From JAAYEA01 sp012689325 (GTDB taxonomy: Bacteria; Chloroflexota; Anaerolineae; JAAYEA01), in contig DAITVZ010000009.1 in assembly GCA_036841525.1 (NCBI GenBank), positions 1-64,000 of the forward strand: DNA of 64,000 nt, in the 5' to 3' direction. Under the pieces are notes generated by a model, which was not told the origin of the DNA, did not search any database, and was given only the letters and a program-made list of their open reading frames with translations. Positions 42,688 to 50,273 of this stretch are shown here, piece by piece; positions within the stretch are counted from its first letter, which is position 1; every line of letters begins with the position of its first letter. The translations under genes and the position numbers were made by a program.

Positions 42688-42921
42688 CTATAGCAGTTTG
42701 CGTACCTCGGCGACGATTTGCTCCGGCTTGGGCTGCTGGCCGGTTTGTTTCTTGGAATAGATCAGCTTGCCGTTGGCCGTGATCTCGTGCACGCCGCCGC
42801 CGCTCGAGATCAGATTGACCGACTCGATTCGCTTGCCAAAGGCTGCAAAGAGCGCTTCCGCCACACTGGCGGCAATTCGCTGATACCCTCAATCCATGCA
42901 GAAGGTGATCTCGACCTTCAT
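42688..42921 (-). CDS. SelW-like (Rdx family) selenoprotein, UGA at codon 11 read as selenocysteine
   Basis: A 77-residue thioredoxin-like protein translated through TGA at 42889-42891: it starts MKVEITFCMD, then Sec11, GYQRIAASVAEAL, and after that the diagnostic LISSGGGVHEI and LIYSKKQTGQQPKP. Cys8-Met-Asp-Sec11 is the CxxU redox motif of the Rdx/SelW family (SelW, SelT, SelH), and the tail LIYSKKxTG matches it. A stable hairpin begins 16 nt after the UGA (see the SECIS feature), and SelB is encoded in the window. GGGAGG lies 5 nt before the ATG and a good promoter lies upstream. Gene finders that stop at UGA would miss it. Alternatives: sequencing error in a CxxC homologue, or a pseudogene; the hairpin, SelB and an otherwise intact frame speak against both. 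Family members are thought to act in thiol redox chemistry. Confidence 0.9.
42858..42872 (-). promoter_or_regulatory. bacterial SECIS-type hairpin
   Basis: On the minus strand CCGCCA-GTG-TGGCGG, a 6-bp GC-rich stem (or a 5-bp stem with AGTGT loop), 16 nt 3' of the UGA. A G/A mismatch and two more pairs could extend it. Bacterial SECIS elements occur in this distance range with a small G- and U-containing loop bound by SelB. Confidence 0.75.
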
Positions 42922-42959
42922 CCCGCCCTCCCGTCTGACGTTTGTTGGATACCGATTCT

Positions 42960-42988
42960 ATTATAACGCCTAGCCCGCGACCTGGCAA
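42960..42988 (-). promoter_or_regulatory. promoter of the selenoprotein-CHAP operon
   Basis: On the minus strand TTGCCA (42983-42988), 17-nt spacer, TATAAT (42960-42965); start near 42953. It is back to back with the promoter at 42991-43018. Confidence 0.8.
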
Positions 42989-42990
42989 AC

Positions 42991-43018
42991 TTGACAATGG
43001 CCCCGGAGGGGCTATACT
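42991..43018 (+). promoter_or_regulatory. promoter for the sugar nucleotidyltransferase gene
   Basis: TTGACA (42991-42996), 16-nt spacer, TATACT (43013-43018); start near 43025. Confidence 0.8.
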
Positions 43019-43070
43019 GCTCCTGGACTGGTGTATCAAGCGCATCTCCAGTGAAAGCGAGGACATGACG

Positions 43071-44021
43071 ATGCAAGGCGTCATTCTGGCCGCAGGCAAG
43101 GGCTCCCGCCTACATCCCATCACCACCACACGATCCAAGGCCATGCTGCCGATCCTGGGCAAGCCCATCGTGGAGCGCGTGATGGAATCGATCTCGATCC
43201 ATGGGATCACCGATTTCGTGCTGGTGGTCAGTTGCGAGGACAAAGAGATCGTGCAGTACTTTGAGCAGGAATGCAAGCTGCCCGTCACCATCCAGTTCGT
43301 GGTGCAAGAGCAGCGGCGCGGCATGGCCGATGCCCTGCGCCAGGCTGCCCCGCTCATTCACGAGCCCTTCATCCTCTCCGCCTGCGACAACCTGGTCAAC
43401 TCGGACCACGTCGGGGCGCTGATCCGGCGCTTCAACCAGCCGGATGCCAACGCCGTCCTCACGCTGATGGTCATCCCCCCGGCGCAATTGGGCAAGACCG
43501 GCATCGTGGATATGAAGAACGAATATGTCACGCGGATCATCGAGAAGCCGCCGCCAGAGGAAGCGCCCACCAACATCGCCAGCTTGCCGCTCTATATCTT
43601 TCCGCCGCGCATCCTGGACTTTTTGCCGGAGGTCAAGCCTTCGCCGCGCGGCGAGTACGAGCTGCAGGACGCCATCCAGATGCTCATCGACCGCGTGGGG
43701 AACGTGGCGGGCGTGTTCATCGAGAGCCGCCTGACGCTCACCGGCCCGGAGGACTTGCTGGCGATCAACCGCCACTACCTGATGGCGGGGCAGGATCAGC
43801 CGCAACTGGCGCCCTTTACCGTCGGCCCGGGCACGCACCTGGTCACCCCGCTGCGGATCGAGCAGAACACGGTCATCGGCGCCAATTGCGTCATCGGCCC
43901 GCGGGTCTATATCGAGAAGGACTGCCGGATCGGCACGGGCGTCACCATCAAGGACGCGGTGGTGCTGCGCGGCGCGGTGATCGCCGATAACGCCATGATC
44001 ATCGGCGAGGTGATCTCCTAG
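43071..44021 (+). CDS. glucose-1-phosphate nucleotidyltransferase-like protein with left-handed beta-helix tail
   Basis: A 316-residue sugar-1-phosphate nucleotidyltransferase. GVILAAGKGSRLHPIT and the Lys in SKAMLPILGKP are the catalytic signature; SACDNLV holds the metal Asp. The C-terminal part (about 255-316: TVIGANCVIGPRVYI ...) has hexapeptide repeats of a left-handed beta-helix. It resembles RmlA/GalU-like archaeal-bacterial enzymes making NDP-sugars; the nucleotide and sugar are not determined. ATG at 43071 with GAGG 8 nt upstream (an ATG 6 nt earlier is closer to SD). Followed by three glycosyltransferases, so a donor for surface glycans is likely. Confidence 0.88.
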   Translation: MQGVILAAGKGSRLHPITTTRSKAMLPILGKPIVERVMESISIHGITDFVLVVSCEDKEIVQYFEQECKLPVTIQFVVQEQRRGMADALRQAAPLIHEPFILSACDNLVNSDHVGALIRRFNQPDANAVLTLMVIPPAQLGKTGIVDMKNEYVTRIIEKPPPEEAPTNIASLPLYIFPPRILDFLPEVKPSPRGEYELQDAIQMLIDRVGNVAGVFIESRLTLTGPEDLLAINRHYLMAGQDQPQLAPFTVGPGTHLVTPLRIEQNTVIGANCVIGPRVYIEKDCRIGTGVTIKDAVVLRGAVIADNAMIIGEVIS

Positions 44022-44035
44022 CTTTGGGCACCCCG

Positions 44036-45010
44036 ATGCGCCGCTGCCTGATCATCCGTCCCGGCGCCATCGGCGATGCCATCGTCACGCTGCCGGCGGC
44101 GCAGCGCCTGCGGGAGAGCGGAGCGCAGGTCCACCTGGTGGTCGGTGGGTCTGCCGCGGAGCTCTTGCGCGGACGCTGCGCCGCCGAGGTCGTTTCCAGT
44201 TTCGATGAGGCGCGGTGGGCGGCGCTCTTTGCCCCCGCGCTCCCCGCCGAGATGCGGGCCTTTCTAGAAGGTTTCGCCGCCATCCTGGTCTACCTGGCCG
44301 ACGCCGCCTCCCCGCTGGTTCTGCCCCTGCGCTCGCTGGCGACTCGGGTCGTGCTCTGGCCCGCCTTCCCTGCCACGCCGCAGCCCATCGCCCTGCACCT
44401 GCAAGAGGCGCTAAATCCATTGGGCCTCGCCGCCGAGCCGTGCTGGCCCAGCATACGCCTAACGGCGGCCGACATTGCCTTTGCGGAGGGGTTCTGGCGC
44501 GACCAGGGCTTGCCCGTGGGCAGCGAGATCCCCGTCATCGCCTTGCACCCCGGCAGCGGCAGCCCTCGCAAGAACTGGCCCGCCGAGCGGTACGCCGCGC
44601 TGGCCGCCCGGCTCGCACGCGAGCGCCACGCCCGCCTCCTGGTGGTGGCCGGGCCTGCGGACGAGGCCGCCTGGCAGGTGCTCCGCGGCCAGTGGGCCGA
44701 CGAGCCCCCTTTGGTCCTGGAAAGCCGGAGCTTGGCGCAGGTGGGCGCGCTGCTCGCCCGCTGCCATCTGCTGATCGGCAACGATTCCGGCATCGCCCAC
44801 CTCTCCGCCGCCCTGGGCGTCCCCACACTGGCCCTGTTTGGCCCCACGGACCCCCGCGTCTGGGCGCCCCAGGGCCCGCGAGCTGCCGTCATCGCGCCAG
44901 AGCGGCCCAGCGACGGGGGCCTGGCAAGCCTCACCGTGGAGCGAGCGTACAAAGAGGCGCTGGCCCTCCTGGCGCGGGGCGATTGGCCTCCGGGCGCGCG
45001 GCGGGTATAA
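44036..45010 (+). CDS. glycosyltransferase family 9 (heptosyltransferase-like)
   Basis: A 324-residue GT-B enzyme of family 9: N-terminal IIRPGAIGDAIVTLPAAQRL and C-terminal LHPGSGSPRKNWP plus LLIGNDSGIAHLSAALGVPTLALFG bind the donor. In Gram-negatives the family adds heptose to LPS; Chloroflexota lacking LPS use related enzymes for other glycans. ATG at 44036; a TTG at 44024 is an alternative. Starts 14 nt after the nucleotidyltransferase. Confidence 0.88.
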   Translation: MRRCLIIRPGAIGDAIVTLPAAQRLRESGAQVHLVVGGSAAELLRGRCAAEVVSSFDEARWAALFAPALPAEMRAFLEGFAAILVYLADAASPLVLPLRSLATRVVLWPAFPATPQPIALHLQEALNPLGLAAEPCWPSIRLTAADIAFAEGFWRDQGLPVGSEIPVIALHPGSGSPRKNWPAERYAALAARLARERHARLLVVAGPADEAAWQVLRGQWADEPPLVLESRSLAQVGALLARCHLLIGNDSGIAHLSAALGVPTLALFGPTDPRVWAPQGPRAAVIAPERPSDGGLASLTVERAYKEALALLARGDWPPGARRV

Positions 45011-45016
45011 TAGGCC

Positions 45017-46030
45017 GTGCAGAGTCACATCACCGGGGGAGGCAGGAGCTTGGCGCTGGCCGTATCGCTGATCGCCACGATCAAGAACGAGGGGCGTTCC
45101 ATCCAGGGGCTGCTGGATTCGCTGGCGGCGCAGACCCGGCCGCCGGACGAGATCGTCCTGGTGGACGGCGGGTCGTCCGATAACACCGTCGAGCTCATCC
45201 GGGGCCACGCCCTTTACCAACAGGGGCGCGTGCAGGTGTTGGTGCGGCCGGGGGCCAACATTTCGCAGGGACGCAACATCGCCATCGCCGCCGCGAGCCA
45301 CGACCTCATCGCCTCCACCGACGCCGGCGTGCGGCTGTCCCCGAACTGGCTGGAAGAGCTGACGGCCCCCTTTGCCGCCCCCTCCCCGCCCGATGTGGTC
45401 AGCGGCTTTTTCGTGCCCGATCCGCAGTCGGCCTTTGAGACGGCCATGGGCGCCACGGTCCTCCCCGCCCTGGAGGACATCGACGCGGAGCGCTTTTGGC
45501 CCTCCAGCCGCTCGGTGGCTTACCGCAAAGCCGCCTGGCAGATGGTGGGCGGCTACCCGGAGTGGCTGGACTATTGCGAAGACCTGCTGTTCGATTTCCG
45601 CCTCAAGGCAGCGGGGGCCCGTTTCGCCTTTGCGCCGAAAGCCCTGGTCTATTTCCGCCCCCGCAGCAGCCTGCGCGCCTTTTACACGCAGTACTATCGC
45701 TATGCCCGCGGCGATGGCAAGGCCGACATCTATCTGAAACGCCATCTCGTCCGCTATGCCACCTACCTCGTCGCCCTGCCCCTCTTGGCGATCCTGGGAT
45801 TGGTCGGCTCGCGCCTCTGGTGGCTGCTGCTGGCCCTGGGCGGCGCGGCCATGTTGCGTGCGCCCTATCGGCGGCTTGGCCCCATGCTCGGCCCCTATGA
45901 TTGGCGCCAGCGCCTCGCCGCCCTCCTCTGGGTGCCGGTGATCCGCGTAACCGGGGACGTCGCCAAGATGGTCGGCTACCCGGCGGGGCGCCGGTGGCGC
46001 CGCCAGAACCGCGCCAGCATCCCCGATTGA
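45017..46030 (+). CDS. glycosyltransferase family 2, membrane-anchored
   Basis: A 337-residue GT-A enzyme: SLIATIKNEGRSIQGLLDSL, DEIVLVDGGSSDNTV and STDAG (DxD-like) in the N-terminal half, and one or two membrane helices (about 250-285) near the end. GTG start at 45017. It follows the GT9 gene by 6 nt. It probably adds a sugar to a lipid-linked or surface acceptor. Confidence 0.85.
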   Translation: MQSHITGGGRSLALAVSLIATIKNEGRSIQGLLDSLAAQTRPPDEIVLVDGGSSDNTVELIRGHALYQQGRVQVLVRPGANISQGRNIAIAAASHDLIASTDAGVRLSPNWLEELTAPFAAPSPPDVVSGFFVPDPQSAFETAMGATVLPALEDIDAERFWPSSRSVAYRKAAWQMVGGYPEWLDYCEDLLFDFRLKAAGARFAFAPKALVYFRPRSSLRAFYTQYYRYARGDGKADIYLKRHLVRYATYLVALPLLAILGLVGSRLWWLLLALGGAAMLRAPYRRLGPMLGPYDWRQRLAALLWVPVIRVTGDVAKMVGYPAGRRWRRQNRASIPD

Positions 46031-46055
46031 CCGCAGCGGCACCCTGTGCTACAAT
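46027..46055 (+). promoter_or_regulatory. promoter for the second GT2 gene
   Basis: TTGACC (46027-46032), 17-nt spacer, TACAAT (46050-46055); overlaps the stop of the previous gene. Start near 46062, leader about 33 nt. Confidence 0.65.
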
Positions 46056-46094
46056 TGGCGACTAACATCGTTGGCAAGATGGACCAGGACGAAT

Positions 46095-46982
46095 ATGCGC
46101 GACCTAGATATCGTCATCGTCAACTATAACACCCGCGACCTGCTGCGAGCCTGCCTGCGCTCGGTCGATGCCAGCGTCGGCGTCGACCTGCTCGTCTATG
46201 TGGTCGATAACGCCTCCAAAGACGGCAGCGTCGAGATGGTTCGCCAGGAATTCCCCCAGGTGCAAGTGATCGCCAACAGCGCCAACGTCGGCTACGCGGC
46301 AGCCAACAACATGGCCCTGCGCCAGCTCGACGCGCGCTATGCCCTGTTGCTGAACTCGGACACGCTCTTGCCGCCGGAGGGGCTGCGCCAGGCCATCGAC
46401 TTTATGGACGCGCACCCCGACACCGGGATCATGGGCCCCAAGCTGGTGCGGCCCGATGGGAGCCTGGACTTGGCCTGCCGGCGCAGCTTTCCCACGCCCG
46501 GGGTGGCCTTTGCGCGGCTCTTTGGGCTGGCCAAGCTCTTTCCCAACGACCCACGCTTCACGCGCTATAACCTGACCACTGTCGACCCCGATCTGCTGAT
46601 GGAGGTGGACGCGGTGGTGGGGGCCTTTATGCTCATCCGCCGCGAGGTGCTGGAGCAGATCGGCCTGCTGGACGAGACCTTTTTCGCCTTTGGCGAGGAC
46701 CTGGACCTGTGCTATCGCGCCAAGGTGCACCGCGGCTGGAAGGTGTACTATAACCCCGCCATCACCGTGTTGCACTATAAAGGCGAATCCATGAAGCAGC
46801 GCAGCTACGCCATGACCATCCAGTTCTACCGGGCCATGTGGCTCTTTCACCGCAAGCACTTTGCCCGGCAGACCTTTTTCCTGTTCAATGGCTTGATCGC
46901 CTTGGGGATCGCCGCGCTCGGCGGCATCGCCTTGCTCAAGAACCTGTTGCGCCCCTCCGGCCGCAAAAAAGCCGGCATGTAG
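46095..46982 (+). CDS. glycosyltransferase family 2 (rhamnosyltransferase-like)
   Basis: A 295-residue GT2: DIVIVNYNTRDLL at the start, YVVDNASKDGSVE, NSDTLLPP (DxD) and ETFFAFGEDLDLCYRAKVHRGW, which are typical of dTDP-rhamnosyl- and other glycosyltransferases of this subgroup. A C-terminal membrane helix (about 262-285). It has its own promoter and precedes ilvE. Confidence 0.87.
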   Translation: MRDLDIVIVNYNTRDLLRACLRSVDASVGVDLLVYVVDNASKDGSVEMVRQEFPQVQVIANSANVGYAAANNMALRQLDARYALLLNSDTLLPPEGLRQAIDFMDAHPDTGIMGPKLVRPDGSLDLACRRSFPTPGVAFARLFGLAKLFPNDPRFTRYNLTTVDPDLLMEVDAVVGAFMLIRREVLEQIGLLDETFFAFGEDLDLCYRAKVHRGWKVYYNPAITVLHYKGESMKQRSYAMTIQFYRAMWLFHRKHFARQTFFLFNGLIALGIAALGGIALLKNLLRPSGRKKAGM

Positions 46983-47008
46983 CGACATATTCCATCCAGG
47001 AGGACACC

Positions 47009-47929
47009 ATGCCCAAATTCGCGTTTTTCCATGGCAAGATCGTGCCTTTTGACGAGGCCAAGGTCAGCGTCATGACCCACGCCCTCAACTATGGCACGGG
47101 CTGCTTCGAGGGCATTCGCGCTTATTGGAACGCCGAGGACGAGCAGTTGTACGCCTTTCGCCTGCTGCCGCACTATCAGCGCCTGCTCGAATCTTGCAAG
47201 ATCATGATGATCGACTTGCCCTACACCGCCCAGCAGATGTCCGACCTGACCGTGGAGCTGTTGCGCAAGGAAAGCAATCGCGAAGACACCTACATCCGCC
47301 CGCTGGCCTACAAGAGCAGCGAAGTCATCGGCGTGCGGCTCAACAACCTCCAGGACGATTTCACCATCTTTGCCACGCCCCTGGGCCGCTACCTCGAGAA
47401 GGAAGAGGGGGCCGACGTCTGCATCTCTTCCTGGCGCCGCCTCGATGACAACGCCATCCCGCCGCGGGCCAAGGTCACGGGCTCTTACGCCAACGCGGCC
47501 TTTAGCAAGACCGAAGCGCTGCTCAACGGCTATGATGAGGCCATCGTGCTGGACGAAAGCGGCCACATCTCGGAAGGGAGCGCGGAAAACCTGTTCATCG
47601 TCCGCCAGGGCAAGCTGATCACGCCGCCGCCCAGCTCCAATATCCTGGAAGGGGTCACGCGCGCCACGGTGCTCCAGCTCGCTCGCGAGGACCTGGGGCT
47701 GGAGGTGGTGGAGCGCACCATCGACCGCACCGAGCTCTACGTGGCTGACGAAGCGTTCCTCTGCGGCACCGGCGTCCAGGTGGCGGCCATCGCCTCCGTG
47801 GACCGCCGCCCCGTCGGCGCCGGCAAGCTTGGCCCCGTGGTCACGCGGATTCGCGACCTGTACTTTGACGTCGTGCGCGGCAAGGTGGCCAAATACGCCT
47901 CCTGGTGCACGCCGGTTTACGCCAAGTAA
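47009..47929 (+). CDS. ilvE: branched-chain amino acid aminotransferase
   Basis: A 306-residue fold-type IV PLP enzyme. THALNYGTGCFEGIRAY is at 23-39, the PLP Lys155 in ARAKVTGSYANAAF, and LDESGHISEGSAENLF and GVTRATVL follow. It performs the last step of Leu, Ile and Val synthesis. AGGAGG precedes the ATG. Confidence 0.95.
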   Translation: MPKFAFFHGKIVPFDEAKVSVMTHALNYGTGCFEGIRAYWNAEDEQLYAFRLLPHYQRLLESCKIMMIDLPYTAQQMSDLTVELLRKESNREDTYIRPLAYKSSEVIGVRLNNLQDDFTIFATPLGRYLEKEEGADVCISSWRRLDDNAIPPRAKVTGSYANAAFSKTEALLNGYDEAIVLDESGHISEGSAENLFIVRQGKLITPPPSSNILEGVTRATVLQLAREDLGLEVVERTIDRTELYVADEAFLCGTGVQVAAIASVDRRPVGAGKLGPVVTRIRDLYFDVVRGKVAKYASWCTPVYAK

Positions 47930-47947
47930 CATCGCCCGCTGGCTGTC

Positions 47948-49663
47948 GTGGGCAAGAGGTGGATCGTGGACTGGAAAGCCAAGCCCAATCCCAACGCCTG
48001 GCGCGTCGCCGCGCTGGGATTGGGCATCCTGGCTCTGGGCGCCATCGCGGCGCGCGCCGCGTTGGGGCGCCCGCTGGACACCCTGACCTTCTGGATCGTT
48101 TTTCTGCTGGCGCTCGGCCTCCTGCTGGTGGTCCTGATCGGCTATTGGCTGTGGGTGCAGCTTCGCCTGCGCTATCACCTGGACCGCAACGAGTTCGGCA
48201 TCCGCTGCCCCCTGGCTCGGCATCGCACGCCCCTTTCGGCCATCACCAGCATCGCGCCCCGCAGCCCGGAGCAGAGCGTGCGACGGTTCCGCGGGCTAAG
48301 CCTGCTGGGCTACCGCATCGGCTATGGCGAGCTCAAAGAGATCGGCCCGGCCTGGTTCTGCGCCACCCAGCCCGCCGCCACGCAGTGGATCGTCGCCACA
48401 CCTGGGCTGGCCTACGTGGTCACGCCGGCGGACCCGGAAGGGATGCTGGGCGCTTACCAGGAAAAGCTGGGCCTGGGCGCCACTCGCCCGGTGCTGCCGG
48501 AGCGTTCCTGGCGCGGCCCGTTGCGCTGGGCCCTCTGGCGAGACCCCTTGGCGCTGGCGCTCTTGGGCGTGGCGCTGTGGCTCAACGCCGCGCTTTTGGC
48601 CCACGTCAGCAGCCACCACGGGCTGGGCAACGTCCTGGTGGAGCGCTGGGCCTACGCCTTACGCTGGCCGCTGGTGAGCCTGGCTATCCTGACGGGGAAT
48701 AGCTTGCTGGGGCTCTTGCTGCACAGACGGCACCGCCTGGCCACCTACCTGCTTCTCATCACGGGCACGCTGGTGCACATTCTCGCCGCCGGCGTGGTGT
48801 TCGCCACCTTGCCGCCCACCCGAGGGGCCATCCTAGGCTACCAACTCGTCGCCGGGCTGTGCCTGAGCGCGCTCATCGCGGGCCTGGCCTATCGCAAGGA
48901 GGCGCTCTCGCCCAGCGGGGTATTGGGCGCCCTCCTGGTGGGCACGATCATCTTTGGCTTCGGCGGCTGGGTTTGGGGGCTGCTGCTCATCGCCTTCTTT
49001 GTCAGCTCTAGCATCCTGTCGCGCTACCGGCGCTCCATCAAAGAGACGTTGGCGGACAAGTTCTCCAAGGGCTCCCGCCGGGACCTGGGGCAGACCCTGG
49101 CCAATGGCGGGCTGGGGGCCCTGCTGGCCCTGGCCAGTTTTATCTGGCCGCATCCGCTCTGGCTTCCCGCCTTTCTGGGCGTGATGGGCACCGTCAACGC
49201 CGATACCTGGGCCACCGAGATCGGCGTGCTGAGCAAGCGCGCCCCGCGGCTGATCACCACCTGGAAGGCGGTACCCATCGGCACATCGGGGGGCATCTCG
49301 CTCCTGGGCACGGCGGCGGCGCTGGGCGGCGGCGGCTTGATCGGCCTGCTGGCGCTGCTCCTGATCGCCGCCGGCAGCCTGTTCCAGCGCGCGCCCTGGC
49401 CCGAAGGGCTGGCCTGGCTCCCCGTCCTGGGGCTGGCGGCGGGATGGTTCGGCTCCCTGGTGGATAGCCTCCTCGGCGCCACGGCGCAGGCCATCTATTA
49501 CTGCGACACCTGCGAAAAAGAGACGGAACGGGCCATCCACGCCTGCGGGCAGCCGACCCGCCCGCTCCGCGGCTGGAAGTGGCTGGATAACGACTGGGTG
49601 AACCTGCTCAGCTCGGCGGCGGGCGGGGCTTTGGCCGCCTTGCTCGCTTCTTGGGTATGGTGA
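47948..49663 (+). CDS. fusion of a bacterial PH-like domain protein with DUF92 (VTE6-like)
   Basis: A 571-residue membrane protein. Residues 1-190 hold two membrane helices (about 20-40 and 46-68) and a PH-like domain (YHLDRNEFGIRCPLARHRTPLSAIT ... YVVTPADPEGMLGAY). Further helices follow, and 298-571 is a DUF92 domain with LADKFSKGSRRDLGQTLANGG, GTVNADTWATEIGVLSKR and TSGGIS. DUF92 of plants (VTE6) phosphorylates phytyl phosphate; bacterial members probably act in polyprenol/phytol metabolism. I know DUF92 as a stand-alone protein of about 250-280 residues, so the N-terminal addition is unusual. The frame is open throughout, with no sign of a joining error. Confidence 0.8.
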   Translation: MGKRWIVDWKAKPNPNAWRVAALGLGILALGAIAARAALGRPLDTLTFWIVFLLALGLLLVVLIGYWLWVQLRLRYHLDRNEFGIRCPLARHRTPLSAITSIAPRSPEQSVRRFRGLSLLGYRIGYGELKEIGPAWFCATQPAATQWIVATPGLAYVVTPADPEGMLGAYQEKLGLGATRPVLPERSWRGPLRWALWRDPLALALLGVALWLNAALLAHVSSHHGLGNVLVERWAYALRWPLVSLAILTGNSLLGLLLHRRHRLATYLLLITGTLVHILAAGVVFATLPPTRGAILGYQLVAGLCLSALIAGLAYRKEALSPSGVLGALLVGTIIFGFGGWVWGLLLIAFFVSSSILSRYRRSIKETLADKFSKGSRRDLGQTLANGGLGALLALASFIWPHPLWLPAFLGVMGTVNADTWATEIGVLSKRAPRLITTWKAVPIGTSGGISLLGTAAALGGGGLIGLLALLLIAAGSLFQRAPWPEGLAWLPVLGLAAGWFGSLVDSLLGATAQAIYYCDTCEKETERAIHACGQPTRPLRGWKWLDNDWVNLLSSAAGGALAALLASWVW

Positions 49664-49667
49664 CGCG

Positions 49668-50273
49668 ATGACCGATCCACAACAAGGCATTGGCATCGAC
49701 TATGACGGGACCATCGCCGACACCGGCGCGCTGAAATCGGCCTGGATCCGGGAGCACCTCTCGCTCTCCGTGCCGCCGTGGAAGACCGACCGCACCCTGT
49801 GCGTGCCGATCATCGGCGAGGAGAATTACGAGCGGATGGGCCGGGCGGTCTATGCCCCCGCGGCCTCTTTGCTCGCCGAGCCGGTCCCCGGCGTCGGCGC
49901 GGCCCTGCGAGCCCTGGCGGCTGGCCATCGCCTCTATGTGGTGACGGCGCGGGACGACCAGCAGATCGCCTCCTGCCGGGAGTGGCTGGAGCGGCGGGGC
50001 TTGGCGGCTTGCGTCGCCGGCTACCTTTCCAGCGCGGCGCGCAACCCCGACGGCTCCAAGGTGAGCAAGGGGCAGCTCTGCCGCGACCACGGGATCGGCG
50101 TGCTGATCGACGACGACGAGCGCCACCTCCGCGGCGTTGACCTGCTCGGCCTGCAACGCATTTTGCTCAAGGATGGCTGCGACGAGCCCTGGACTCCGGC
50201 GGCGGGCATCGCGCTGGCGACAAGCTGGACAGAAGTGTTGCAACTCGTGTACAAGGGGGAATCGGCACCGTGA
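49668..50273 (+). CDS. HAD superfamily hydrolase
   Basis: A 201-residue HAD enzyme: nucleophile Asp in GIDYDGTIAD, motif II-like VVTARDD, Lys in GSKVSKGQL and the acidic LIDDDERH. No cap domain is clear. It resembles 5'-nucleotidase/phosphatase-type HADs. Four nt after PH-DUF92, and its stop overlaps the ROK start (GTGA), so they may act on linked sugar phosphates. Confidence 0.85.
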   Translation: MTDPQQGIGIDYDGTIADTGALKSAWIREHLSLSVPPWKTDRTLCVPIIGEENYERMGRAVYAPAASLLAEPVPGVGAALRALAAGHRLYVVTARDDQQIASCREWLERRGLAACVAGYLSSAARNPDGSKVSKGQLCRDHGIGVLIDDDERHLRGVDLLGLQRILLKDGCDEPWTPAAGIALATSWTEVLQLVYKGESAP

